Shown: one piece after another, positions 26,992-35,355 of the stretch
Layout of the letters: every line of letters begins with the position of its first letter
Numbering within the stretch: the first letter of the stretch is position 1
DNA from: Polyangiaceae bacterium
GTDB lineage: Bacteria > Myxococcota_A > Polyangia > Polyangiales > Polyangiaceae
Direction: 5' to 3'
Length of the DNA stretch: 64,000 nucleotides
Assembly (NCBI GenBank): GCA_020633235.1
Contig: JACKEA010000002.1
Span: 806,001-870,000, forward strand
Notes under the pieces: generated by a model
Database searches by the model: none
Seen by the model: the letters and a program-made list of their open reading frames with translations, nothing else
What the model was told of the DNA's origin: nothing
Made by a program: the position numbers and the translations under genes

Positions 26992-28019
26992 TGCGCGTGC
27001 TCGTCACCGGCGGCGCCGGCTACTTCGGCGAGATCGTCGTGCGGCGGCTGCTCGAGCGCGGCGACCAGGTGCGCGTGCTCGACATCGCGGACAACGCCGA
27101 GCTCGGCCCCGACGTGGAGCTCATTCGCGGGGACGTGCGCGACCCGGAGACGGTGCGCCGCGCTCTCAAACACGTGGACATCGTGCATCACGACGTGGCC
27201 CAGGTGCCGCTGGCCAAGAACAAGCGCGAGTTCTGGACGGTGAACGTGAAGGGCACTCGCGTGGTGCTCGAGGCCGCGAAGCAGGCGAACGTCCAGAAAG
27301 TGGTGCTGGTCTCCTCCAGCGCCATCTACGGCGTGCCCAAGAAGAACCCGGTGGATCGCCGCACGCCGCCAAGCCCCGGGGAAGCCTACGGCCACGCCAA
27401 GCTGGTCGGCGAGCGCTTGGCGGCCCGCGCCGCCGCCCAGGGCTTGGACGTGACCATCGTGCGGCCGCGCACCATCTTGGGGCACGGCCGTCTCGGCATC
27501 TTCCAGATCCTGTTCGAGTGGGTGCGCCGCTCGCGCCCCGTGTACCTGCTCGGCTCCGGACACAATCGCTATCAGTTCGTGCACGCCGACGACCTGGCCG
27601 CCGTGTGCTTGCTCGCGGACCAAAAGAAGGGTCCGGCGGTGTATCTGGCCGGCGCGGAGCGCTTCGGCACCCTGCGAGAGCTGCTCGAAGGGCTGGTGAG
27701 CCACGCGGGGAGCGAGAGCCCCGTGCGCTCCCTGCCCTTCGGCCCCACGCAGCTCGCGATGCAGGCCACCGGCGCCCTCGGGGTTTCGCCCCTCGGCGCC
27801 TACCACGCGCTGATGTACGGTCGCGAGCTGTTCTTCGACGTGAGCGACACCCGCCGGGAGCTCGGCTGGGAGCCGCGTTGGTCCAACGCCGAGATGATCG
27901 CCGACTCCTACGACTACTACGTGGCCCACCGCGAGGAGATCCTCGCCCGGAGCGGCGCCTCCCACCATCGCTCGCCGGTCAAGCTCGGCGTCCTCGCGTT
28001 GTTGGAGAAACTGCCGTGA
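26991..28019 (+). CDS. NAD-dependent epimerase/dehydratase
   Basis: Second extended SDR of the cluster, 342 residues, starting at the ATG in TGATG. The cofactor motif MRVLVTGGAGYFGEIVVRRL is followed by VKVVLVSSSAIYG-like residues (VVLVSSSAIYG) and the catalytic YGHAKLVGE. The late HADDLAAVCLLA motif is typical of sugar-nucleotide epimerases. It is about as long as the preceding gene but clearly distinct in sequence. The C-terminus overlaps the transporter gene by 4 nt (GTGA). Together with the SMR-type exporter, this suggests modification and export of a glycosyl or lipid-linked substrate. Confidence 0.87.
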   Translation: MRVLVTGGAGYFGEIVVRRLLERGDQVRVLDIADNAELGPDVELIRGDVRDPETVRRALKHVDIVHHDVAQVPLAKNKREFWTVNVKGTRVVLEAAKQANVQKVVLVSSSAIYGVPKKNPVDRRTPPSPGEAYGHAKLVGERLAARAAAQGLDVTIVRPRTILGHGRLGIFQILFEWVRRSRPVYLLGSGHNRYQFVHADDLAAVCLLADQKKGPAVYLAGAERFGTLRELLEGLVSHAGSESPVRSLPFGPTQLAMQATGALGVSPLGAYHALMYGRELFFDVSDTRRELGWEPRWSNAEMIADSYDYYVAHREEILARSGASHHRSPVKLGVLALLEKLP

Positions 28020-28363
28020 GCTTTGCCGCGCTGCTCTTCGCCATCGCCACGGTGGTGCTCAACGGCAGCGCCCAGCTCCTGCTCCGCAAGGCCGCCCTCA
28101 CCGGAGCGGATCCCGCGGCGCCCGCCTCGCTCGTTCGGAGCCCGTGGCTCATCGTCGGCGTCGCGCTGTACGGCATCAGCGTGCTCACCTGGCTCAGCGT
28201 GCTGAAGCGCACGCCCCTGGCCGTCGCCGCGCCCTTCGTGGCCCTGGTGTACGTGCTGGTGCCGCTGCTCTCGAGGAGCGTGTTCGGCGACGTGATCACG
28301 CAGCGCATGTGGATCGGCATGGCGCTGGTGGTGGCCGGAGTCACGCTGGTGGCGCGCCGCTGA
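28016..28363 (+). CDS. SMR/DMT-type small membrane transporter
   Basis: A 115-residue protein with four predicted helices (about 2-22, 41-59, 66-87 and 94-113) in the drug/metabolite transporter fold. Features are NGSAQLLLRKAA in helix 1, the central LSVLKRTPLAVAAPFVALVY and the closing IGMALVVAGVTLVA. This arrangement is close to the ArnE/ArnF-type flippase subunits and EmrE relatives. The EmrE acidic residue (Glu14) is not in its usual place, so drug/proton antiport is unlikely; lipid-linked sugar flipping is the better guess given the two epimerase-like genes it overlaps. Confidence 0.75.
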   Translation: MSFAALLFAIATVVLNGSAQLLLRKAALTGADPAAPASLVRSPWLIVGVALYGISVLTWLSVLKRTPLAVAAPFVALVYVLVPLLSRSVFGDVITQRMWIGMALVVAGVTLVARR

Positions 28364-28405
28364 CTACTGAGTGCCGTCGCGGCGTCGAACGGCTATATTG
28401 GGCCA

Positions 28406-28585
28406 ATGAGCGACTCGAGCCCTCGACGCGAGGCCGATGGCGAGACCGACGCGGACGGCGTCGACCGCACGTTGATACGCGAGATGCTCGCCCTGTCGCC
28501 CGACGACCGCCTCCGCCGACTGGAGCAACTGGTCGAGATGATCCAACGGATTCGCGACGCCAATGGATTCTCCGCGGTACCGTGA
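28406..28585 (+). CDS. small partner protein of nucleotidyltransferase (59 aa)
   Basis: A 59-residue acidic protein, MSDSSPRREADGETDADGVD followed by the helical module RTLIREMLALSPDDRLRRLE. This module recurs directly upstream of minimal nucleotidyltransferase genes in many bacteria, especially myxobacteria (recalled, not searched). It overlaps the nucleotidyltransferase start by 23 nt in another frame, so the two are coupled. It may be the antitoxin or targeting half of a MNT-type pair; this is inference from arrangement. Confidence 0.7.
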   Translation: MSDSSPRREADGETDADGVDRTLIREMLALSPDDRLRRLEQLVEMIQRIRDANGFSAVP

Positions 28586-29051
28586 TGCTCTGATCGTGCT
28601 CGCGTCCCACGACGTCGAGTTCATACTGGTCGGAGTGCTTTCTGCCGTCGTTCAAGGAGCACCGGTTACGACGTTCGACGTGGACATCGTGCACCGGAGG
28701 AGCGCCGAGAACGTGGAGCGTCTGCTCCGTGCGCTGGAGGAAATGGACGCCACCTACCGTGGGGACTCGCGCAAGCTCGCCCCCACGGCCAGTCACCTGA
28801 TCGGCCCGGGCCACCAGCTCCTGCGCACCACCTTCGGTGACGTGGATTGCCTCGGGGAAATAGACGGCGGCCGGGACTACGATGCTTTGCTGTCAGATTC
28901 GGTGGACGTGGCGCTGGGCGACGGGCACCACATCCGAGTCCTGCGCATCGGTGCGCTCATCGGCATCAAGGAGCGCGCTGGCCGTCCCAAGGACATTGCA
29001 GCCCTACCCGCGCTTCGCGCCACGCTGGACGAGATCGCCAAGAAGCGCTGA
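28563..29051 (+). CDS. minimal nucleotidyltransferase-like protein (AbiEii/MNT type)
   Basis: A 162-residue protein of the polymerase-beta-like nucleotidyltransferase superfamily. The helix EFILVGVLSAVVQGAPVTT is followed by FDVDIVHRR, giving the DxD metal-binding pair after a G-rich loop. A later acidic TTFGDVDCLGEI supplies the third carboxylate. The C-terminal GALIGIKERAGRPKDIAALP is the typical closing block (lysine and Arg/Asp). Such proteins modify tRNA ends or proteins in toxin-antitoxin systems or transfer nucleotides to unknown targets. It is preceded by an overlapping 59-aa gene. Confidence 0.75.
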   Translation: MDSPRYRDALIVLASHDVEFILVGVLSAVVQGAPVTTFDVDIVHRRSAENVERLLRALEEMDATYRGDSRKLAPTASHLIGPGHQLLRTTFGDVDCLGEIDGGRDYDALLSDSVDVALGDGHHIRVLRIGALIGIKERAGRPKDIAALPALRATLDEIAKKR

Positions 29052-29056
29052 CCGTT

Positions 29057-29893
29057 TCATTTGTTTGTCGCTGCGGCGCGAGCCCCGGCGAACAGCCCCG
29101 CGCGGCGCGAGGCGCGGGCCGCGAGGGACACGTAGACCGACGGCGAGAGCCGCTTGAGCCAGGTGGCGGCGGCTTCCACGCCGAGGGTGAGCATCGGGGT
29201 GCCGCGCAGCGTGGCGTCGATGCTGCGGCGTGCGACCGCGTCGGCGCCCAGGCCCGCCCAGCTCGGGGCGCGATCGAGAAATCCGGCGAAGGCAGCGCCG
29301 TGATAGCGCGTCGCTGCGTGCAGCCCCGTGCGCACGAATCCGGGGCAGATCGTGGTCACGGTCACGCCGCTCCCGAGCAGCTCCAGCCGTAGCGACTCCG
29401 CCATGCCCACCACGCCGAACTTCGAAGCCGTGTAGGCCGCCATTCCCGGCGCTCCGATGAGACCGGCGATGGACGCCGTGAACGCAACGTGACCGCGACC
29501 GGCGGCGACCATCTCCGGGACGAACTGTTGGGCGACGATCATGGTTCCGATCAGATTGACGTCCACCACCCAGCGAATGTCCGCGATGGGAACGTCCAAG
29601 GTGGGGCCCACGGTCGCAACGCCGGCGTTCGCGAACAGAAGATGCGGAGCGCCCAGCTCGTCGCGCACGCGCGCGGCGACCTTTGCCACCGCCGCTTCGT
29701 CCCGCACGTCACACGGCAGGGCCAGCGCTTCGAGCCTGGATGCCACCTGCGTGAGACCGCTTTCGTTGGCGTCCAAGAGCGCAAGCCGAGCCCCGCGGCG
29801 CGCCAGCTCTTCCGCCAGGGCGCGGCCAATGCCCGACGCCGCGCCGGTCACTACCGCCACCCTGCCGCTGAGTGATTTCGCGTGTTTTGCCAT
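29057..29893 (-). CDS. short-chain dehydrogenase/reductase
   Basis: A 278-residue classical SDR from the ATG at 29893. The cofactor motif TGAASGIGRALAEEL lies at 16-30, FANAG follows the fourth strand, and the catalytic Ser and Tyr/Lys are in ASIAGLIGAPGMAAYTASKF. ICPGFVRTG completes the fold. The C-terminal extension (LKRLSPSVYVSLAARASRRA) may be a membrane-associated helix, as in SDRs acting on lipids. A perfect 17-bp palindrome lies 3 nt before the start codon, implying repression by a TetR-type regulator not present here. Substrate unknown. Confidence 0.88.
   Translation of the reverse strand: MAKHAKSLSGRVAVVTGAASGIGRALAEELARRGARLALLDANESGLTQVASRLEALALPCDVRDEAAVAKVAARVRDELGAPHLLFANAGVATVGPTLDVPIADIRWVVDVNLIGTMIVAQQFVPEMVAAGRGHVAFTASIAGLIGAPGMAAYTASKFGVVGMAESLRLELLGSGVTVTTICPGFVRTGLHAATRYHGAAFAGFLDRAPSWAGLGADAVARRSIDATLRGTPMLTLGVEAAATWLKRLSPSVYVSLAARASRRAGLFAGARAAATNK
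29060..29090 (+). repeat. gene-3'-end hairpin box (copy 9)
   Basis: TTTGTTTGTCGCTGCGGCGC then GAGCCCCGGCG begins 9 nt after the nucleotidyltransferase stop in its sense direction. It also forms the last codons of the convergent SDR gene (C-terminus AATNK), so here a repeat has become coding sequence. Confidence 0.6.
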
Positions 29894-29896
29894 GAA

Positions 29897-29913
29897 GTAT
29901 ACACGGTGTATAC
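29897..29913. promoter_or_regulatory. TetR-type operator-like palindrome
   Basis: GTATACAC-G-GTGTATAC is a perfect 8-1-8 inverted repeat ending 3 bp from the SDR start codon, in an otherwise very GC-rich region. It includes TATACA/TATACT, which could serve as a -10 box. Binding there would block transcription or ribosome access. The cognate regulator is not encoded next to it. Confidence 0.65.
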
Positions 29914-29942
29914 GCACGACCCACGTCTCGGTCAAGGCGGGG

Positions 29943-31250
29943 CTACATGGCCCAGTATTTCTCGTCGTCCAGGCCCTCTTCCCGCTCCGGGAGCCCGCGC
30001 ATCAGGCGCGGCGACGCCTGCACCAAGACCTCGTAGCTGACGCGGTTCGCGTAGCGGCACACCTGGCTCATGGAAGAGTAGGTGAGGAACTCGCGCACGT
30101 GCTTGGCGGAGGTCGGCACCCGCGTGCGGTGGTAGCGGTTCGCGGAAATGTCGTGAAGCAACGCAGAGAGAGCGCCGTCCCCCGCGCCGTTGGAGCTGGT
30201 GATGCGCGCCGGCCCCCCGTGATACGGCGCGATGTGGGCGAACACCTTCACCGGCGTCTGGCACAGCTTGCGCAGCATGGGCCGGCTGAACTCGAAGCGA
30301 TTGAACTCGGGGATGGCGCCGGGCAAGAGCGGGTAGCGCGTCTGTCGCTTGACGTCGTCGTCGGTGTAGCCGGCCAGATAGAGCCCGATGGGCCCCGCGG
30401 TGCACAGCACCAAGTCCGCCCACTCCAAGGCGCGGTCGCAGGCCAACAGCGGATCCGCGCTTCCCGTCAGCGCCTCGCCCTCTTCTTCGTTCATGGCCAG
30501 CACGTCCACGTTGTCCCGAATGAAGCCACGCCAAAACTCGGGACGATCGGCGATGATGAAGCGGGTACCCAGGGTGAGCACCACCGGCACCCCCCGCGCG
30601 CGGGCGTAAGACACGGCCTTTTGCGTGGCTTCGGGCATCGGCTCGCCATCCCGAGCCCGCATCAGATAGGCGGAAATCACCAGCGCAGAAGCGCTGTCGA
30701 ACACCGCTTCCGGCACGCTCTCGGGCGCGAGATCGTTCATGTGGCCAGCGCTGATGGCGAAGGTCCGCTCGCCATCCGGCGTTATCAACGCGAAGCAGCG
30801 GCCGATGGGGCCGTCCACCGGTTGCAGGTGATCCAAGCTCACACGGCTCGAGGTGGTGGACAGGTAGCGGTAGCCGGAGGTCCCGAAGCGGATCGGGTCG
30901 CTCATCACGCCGAGCAGAATGGCGGCGTCGTCCGCGAGCAGCGAGAAGTTGTGCAACGTGTTGCCCACGGTTCCGCCGGCGAACTCGGCGGAGATGCGGC
31001 CGCCCTTGAACAGCTCGTCGTACAGCGCCACCGCGCGCTCGTCATCGATGAGCATGGAGCTGCCCTTGGTGAGCTCGTAGCGCCCGAGCAGCTCGTCCGG
31101 CACCCGCGCGTCCACGTCCACCAGAGTCTGGTCGATACCCACGACGTGGACCTTCGCTTCCGGCACGTCGAGGCCCGCGTGATGGAGCAGCGGGTCTCGC
31201 TCGTGCACCGGGAAGTAGTGCTTGTGCTTGCGACGACCGGGGAAGCGCAC
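29943..31250 (-). CDS. gsk: inosine-guanosine kinase
   Basis: PfkB-family nucleoside kinase that phosphorylates inosine and guanosine to IMP and GMP in purine salvage. At 435 residues from the GTG at 31250 it matches the enterobacterial Gsk length and begins the same way (RFPGRRKHKHYFPVHERDPL). Strong family marks follow: VVGIDQTLVD, QFAGGT-like EFAGGTVGNTLHNFSLLADD, VDGPIGRCF, GERTFAISAGHMN, LAMNEEEGEALTG, NGAGDGALSALLHDI with the catalytic Asp, and SPRLMRGLPERE. An upstream in-frame start would add 13 residues not conserved in Gsk. Confidence 0.95.
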   Translation of the reverse strand: MRFPGRRKHKHYFPVHERDPLLHHAGLDVPEAKVHVVGIDQTLVDVDARVPDELLGRYELTKGSSMLIDDERAVALYDELFKGGRISAEFAGGTVGNTLHNFSLLADDAAILLGVMSDPIRFGTSGYRYLSTTSSRVSLDHLQPVDGPIGRCFALITPDGERTFAISAGHMNDLAPESVPEAVFDSASALVISAYLMRARDGEPMPEATQKAVSYARARGVPVVLTLGTRFIIADRPEFWRGFIRDNVDVLAMNEEEGEALTGSADPLLACDRALEWADLVLCTAGPIGLYLAGYTDDDVKRQTRYPLLPGAIPEFNRFEFSRPMLRKLCQTPVKVFAHIAPYHGGPARITSSNGAGDGALSALLHDISANRYHRTRVPTSAKHVREFLTYSSMSQVCRYANRVSYEVLVQASPRLMRGLPEREEGLDDEKYWAM

Positions 31251-31302
31251 GATGGAAACTGACTTACCCGCCCTGTTCCGCGGCGGCAATCACCGCCTGG
31301 AT

Positions 31303-31353
31303 GTTGGTGCGCCGCGGAAAGGTCGCGCCGCGTCGCTTCCGCGGCGGGCCAAC
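31303..31353. repeat. stand-alone hairpin element D
   Basis: Left arm GTTGGTGCGCCGCGGAA (31303-31319) and right arm TTCCGCGGCGGGCCAAC (31337-31353) are complementary at 15 of 17 positions, with a 17-nt loop. This is the GTTGGTCCGCCGCGGAA box in two-armed form. It lies 10 nt past the stop of the membrane Ser/Thr kinase gene and 52 nt upstream of the gsk start. Confidence 0.8.
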
Positions 31354-31363
31354 ATTCCCTGTA

Positions 31364-33094
31364 TCAGGCGACTTTCACCAGCACGTCCTGGCCCCACGGC
31401 TGCTTGTCGAGCAGCTCGTCGGCGTCGCGGCGCAGGCGTTCGTCGAGGCGCTGACGCGCGGCCTCGCGAAGGGCCGTGGCGAACATCAGCGCCGAGGAAA
31501 AGCGCCGCTTCTTGTCCTTGGCCAACGCCAAGGCCAGCACGCGCTCCACGTCGATGCCGGTGCGCACGAGATCACTCGGCCGCACGGGTTGCACGTGTGC
31601 CACGTTGTACAACGTGGTCACGCTGTCCGGTGCGGTGAAGGCAGGGCGTCCGGTCAGCACCCGGTACGCGATCACGCCGAGCGCGAAGACGTCCGCGCGG
31701 TGATCCACGTCCTCGCCCCGCGCCTGCTCCGGGGACATGTAGCTGGGCGTGCCCACGGCGGCGCCCATGGTCAGGTTGCTGGCATCGTCGATCATCTTGG
31801 ATACGCCGAAATCGAGCACCTTCCACAGGCGCTCGCCGCCTTGCTCCGCGTGAAACAAATTCTGAGGCTTGAGGTCGCGGTGAACGACGTTCGCGTCGTC
31901 CGCGGCGGCCAGCGCTTGCGCCACCTCTTGTACGAGCGCCAGCGTCGCGCTCATGCCCAGCCGCTTCTTCTCGCGGAGCTGCTGCGCCAGGTCCGTTCCT
32001 ATCAAGAGCTCCATGACCAGGTAGGGCGTGGCGCCATCCGCGATGCCGCTATCCAGAATGCGGACCACGTGGCGGCTGTCGAGCTTGGCGGCCACTTCCG
32101 CCTCGCGCAAGAAGCGCTCCACGCTGGCGCTTTCTCCCACCAACGCCGGGTTCAGGAACTTCACCGCCACGGCCCGTCCGCTCTGCTCGTGCCACGCCTT
32201 GTACACCTCCCCCATGGCGCCGCGGCCGATGACCTCACCCACGGCGTACTCCCCCACCTGCTGGTCCGTGAAGCGCCCGAGCTTGGCCCCACGCTCGCGC
32301 TCGAGATCCGCCATCGCTTCGTCGAGCAGCGCGTCGCGCTTCTTGATCTGACGCATTGCGCGCTCCAGCCGTTCGAAGGCGGCCAGGGTCGCCGCACGAC
32401 TCCGGCGCGCCATCCAGAAGGTGGCGGCGAACAGCACCTGGCACACGAACAGCACGGCGAACATGGCGGCGGGCTGCGGGTCCACCAGCTGGAACACCGC
32501 CTGGTCCGTGGCAATCACGCCGAGCATGGCCAGCACGTTGAGCACCAGATACCCGAAGGCTCCGGTCGCGTAGATGGTCCAGCCGCTGGCGACGGAATCA
32601 CTCAGCCCGAAGAAGTAGATCCCGATGTACATCGCGATGATCGTCGGCGAGAAGACACCCACGTAGTACGTCATCGCGAGGATGGTCACGACGCAGCTCA
32701 GGCCCTGCACCAAGAGCTTTCGGCGATCGAGCTTGTTCACGTCGCGGAGCTCCACCAAGAGCCCCAAGGAGACCAGCACCGTGATCACCGTGCTGATGGT
32801 CGCCAGGGCGCGACCCGGAGACGGCCGCGGCTGGAGCCACACCGCCACCAGCCCGGCGAGACCCGCCAGCACCACCAAGCGCAACAGCGCGATGGCCCGC
32901 GCCAGCTCCTCGCCCTGCAGAATGAGCGGCGAAGCGGTGGTGACGCCGCTGCTTCGTGCCGCCGTCACCGCGGTGTCCGACGAAACGGTGTCGTCGTTCT
33001 TTCGACCCGCCGCATCGACCACGGTCGGCTCGTCCGACGCGTCCGGCGGTGGCCGAGGCGGCTCGGAGATGACTACGTTCTCATCCTGGGCCAT
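31364..33094 (-). CDS. polytopic membrane Ser/Thr protein kinase
   Basis: A 576-residue protein from the ATG at 33094. An N-terminal Asp/Pro-rich tail of about 60 residues is followed by about six membrane helices (68-230), a coiled coil (about 235-270, RLERAMRQIKKRDALLDEAM) and a C-terminal Hanks kinase domain. In the kinase domain IGRGAMGEVYKA, Lys312 (AVAVKFL), VHRDLKPQN, LDFGVSK and YMSPEQARGE are all present, so it should be active. The inverted layout, membrane sensor first and kinase last, differs from the one-helix kinase at 15375-16994. It could sense a membrane or lipid signal. The start is divergent from the E1 gene. Confidence 0.92.
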   Translation of the reverse strand: MAQDENVVISEPPRPPPDASDEPTVVDAAGRKNDDTVSSDTAVTAARSSGVTTASPLILQGEELARAIALLRLVVLAGLAGLVAVWLQPRPSPGRALATISTVITVLVSLGLLVELRDVNKLDRRKLLVQGLSCVVTILAMTYYVGVFSPTIIAMYIGIYFFGLSDSVASGWTIYATGAFGYLVLNVLAMLGVIATDQAVFQLVDPQPAAMFAVLFVCQVLFAATFWMARRSRAATLAAFERLERAMRQIKKRDALLDEAMADLERERGAKLGRFTDQQVGEYAVGEVIGRGAMGEVYKAWHEQSGRAVAVKFLNPALVGESASVERFLREAEVAAKLDSRHVVRILDSGIADGATPYLVMELLIGTDLAQQLREKKRLGMSATLALVQEVAQALAAADDANVVHRDLKPQNLFHAEQGGERLWKVLDFGVSKMIDDASNLTMGAAVGTPSYMSPEQARGEDVDHRADVFALGVIAYRVLTGRPAFTAPDSVTTLYNVAHVQPVRPSDLVRTGIDVERVLALALAKDKKRRFSSALMFATALREAARQRLDERLRRDADELLDKQPWGQDVLVKVA

Positions 33095-33189
33095 GACCCG
33101 ATCGCCGCAGGGTAGCGCGTCGGCGCTGCGGGCAAAATCGGCTCTTTCGACGGCCGGCATTGCGCCCTACCCTCGACCCACCTCTCGCC

Positions 33190-35355
33190 ATGTCCCTCGA
33201 CCGCATTCGGCATCTCGTCACTCGTTTCCGCACCACCTTCGCCGGCGCGCTGCCTTCGGCGCCATCGCCCTGGGACCTCGACGCTCGTCTGGGTCGAGAG
33301 CTCTTGGAGTCGATGCTCGCGGCGCGTCACCTCGACTTGTGGGCTCACGAGCTGCGAGCGCGCGGCGCGGGGCACTACACCATCTGCAGCTCGGGTCACG
33401 AAGCGAACGTGGTGCTGGGACGCCTCACGGGGCCGAACGATCCCAGCCTGCTGCACTACCGGAGTGGAGCCCTGGTGGTCGAGCGCGCGCGGGCGCTGCC
33501 CAGCGTCGACGCCGTCCGAGACATCGCGCTCTCTTTGGTCGCCTCCAGCGATGAGCCGACCAGCGGCGGACGGCACAAGGTGTTCGGCAGCAAACCGCTG
33601 GGCATCATTCCCAAGACCAGCACCATTGGCTCGCACCTGCCCCGCGCCGTGGGCTTGGCGTTCGGCCTCGAGCGGCGGCCCCGGCTGGGCCTGGCCGCAG
33701 AATCCCCCCGCGATGCGATCGCCGTCGCGTCCTTCGGCGACGCGAGTCTGAACCACAGCACCACTTTGGGAGCGCTCAACGCCGCCGGCTGGGTGCTGCA
33801 CCAGCGCCTCACGCTGCCGCTCCTCTTGGTGTGCGAGGACAACGGTCTGGGCATCAGCGTGCGCACTCCGGAAGGCTGGATCGAGACGCGGCTCCGAGCG
33901 CTGCCCCACGTGGCATACTTCTCGGCTCCCGGCTGGGATCTCGCGGCCACTTTCCGGGCGGCGCAGGCGGCCGTGACGCACGTGCGCCAGAAGCGCACGG
34001 CGGCGGCGCTGCATCTTTCGTGCGTGCGCCTCCTCGGCCACGCGGGGAGCGACGTCGACACCGGCTATCGGCCACCCGCGGAGATCGCCGCCGCGGAGGA
34101 GAGGGACCCGCTGGTGTGCGCCGCCCTTTCCCTGGTGGACGGCGGGGCGATGACCGCGAAAGAAGTGCTCGAGCTCGACGCCGCCGTCGGCGAGCGCGTG
34201 GCGCGCGAGGCAGAACGCGCCGTCACGCGCCCGCGCCTCGGATCCCGCGCGGAGGTGATGGACGCCATCGTGAGCCCGACCCTCTCGCACGTACCGCAAC
34301 GCCAGCCGAACAGCGCACCGCTGACTCTGGCCCAGGGCATCAATGCGGCCCTCGCAGAGGGGCTCGAGCATCACCCGGAGATGTTGATCTTCGGCGAGGA
34401 CGTGGCGAAGAAGGGCGGCGTGTACGGGATCACCAAGGGCCTCTTGGCCAAGGGTGGCCCGGCGCGCGTGTTCAACACCCTGCTCGACGAACAGACCATC
34501 CTGGGCATCGCCCTCGGCACCGCAAACCTGGGACTCTTGCCGGTTCCGGAGATCCAGTACCTCGCCTACCTGCACAACGCGGAAGACCAACTGCGCGGCG
34601 AGGCTGCCACGATGCAGTTCTTTTCCGCACGGCAGTGGGATAACCCCATGGTGGTGCGCATCCCCGGGCTGGCGTACCAAAAGGGCTTCGGCGGGCACTT
34701 CCACAACGACAACTCCATCGCGGTGCTGCGGGACGTTCCCGGCATCGTGGTGATGGTGCCCGCCCGCGGAGACGACGCCCTGGAGCTGTACCGCGCGGCG
34801 TTCGCGCTGGCGCGCCAAGCGCGGCGCGTAGTGGTCGTGGTGGAGCCCATCGCGCTCTACCACACGCGAGATCTCCACTCCGAGGGAGACACGCTGTGGA
34901 CCGCGTCCGGCACGGGCCAAGCCGCCGCCTTCGGCAAGCCGCGAGTGTACGACGCCGAGGCGCCGGATCTCACGATCGCGACCTACGGCAACGGCGTGCT
35001 GATGAGCCTGCGCGCCGCGCGGCGGCTTTCGGAGGAGCGCGGCGCCCGGGTGCGGGTGCTCGATCTGCGCTTCCTCGCTCCCCTTCCAGTGGAAGAGGTG
35101 CTCGACCACGCACGACAGACCGGCGCTCTCCTGGTGGTGGACGAATGTCGGCGGAGCGCGGGCGTCTCCGAGGCGCTCGCCACCGCCGCGCTAGAGCATG
35201 CGCCCGGCGTTCGTTTTGCCCGGGTGACGGGCGCCGACTGCTTCATCCCCCTGGGAGACGCCGCGAACTTGGTACTGCTGAACGAAGACGAGATCTTCGC
35301 GGCGGCGGAAGATCTACTGACCTTGACCCGTAACCTCCGGAGGCGCGCCCAATGA
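33190..35355 (+). CDS. fused alpha/beta 2-oxoacid dehydrogenase E1 component
   Basis: A 721-residue TPP enzyme in which E1-alpha (about 1-360) and E1-beta (about 375-721) are joined in one chain. The alpha half has ICSSGHEANVVLG and the TPP/Mg motif start FGDASLNHSTT with CEDNGLGIS. The beta half has MLIFGEDVAKKGGVYGITKG, FNTLLDEQTILGIALG, GLAYQKGFGGHFHNDNS and the VVEPIALYHTRDL end. Order and motifs fit the branched-chain/pyruvate E1 family. The substrate (branched-chain or pyruvate) cannot be fixed, and no E2 or E3 gene is adjacent. The stop overlaps the next gene by 4 nt (ATGA). Confidence 0.9.
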   Translation: MSLDRIRHLVTRFRTTFAGALPSAPSPWDLDARLGRELLESMLAARHLDLWAHELRARGAGHYTICSSGHEANVVLGRLTGPNDPSLLHYRSGALVVERARALPSVDAVRDIALSLVASSDEPTSGGRHKVFGSKPLGIIPKTSTIGSHLPRAVGLAFGLERRPRLGLAAESPRDAIAVASFGDASLNHSTTLGALNAAGWVLHQRLTLPLLLVCEDNGLGISVRTPEGWIETRLRALPHVAYFSAPGWDLAATFRAAQAAVTHVRQKRTAAALHLSCVRLLGHAGSDVDTGYRPPAEIAAAEERDPLVCAALSLVDGGAMTAKEVLELDAAVGERVAREAERAVTRPRLGSRAEVMDAIVSPTLSHVPQRQPNSAPLTLAQGINAALAEGLEHHPEMLIFGEDVAKKGGVYGITKGLLAKGGPARVFNTLLDEQTILGIALGTANLGLLPVPEIQYLAYLHNAEDQLRGEAATMQFFSARQWDNPMVVRIPGLAYQKGFGGHFHNDNSIAVLRDVPGIVVMVPARGDDALELYRAAFALARQARRVVVVVEPIALYHTRDLHSEGDTLWTASGTGQAAAFGKPRVYDAEAPDLTIATYGNGVLMSLRAARRLSEERGARVRVLDLRFLAPLPVEEVLDHARQTGALLVVDECRRSAGVSEALATAALEHAPGVRFARVTGADCFIPLGDAANLVLLNEDEIFAAAEDLLTLTRNLRRRAQ

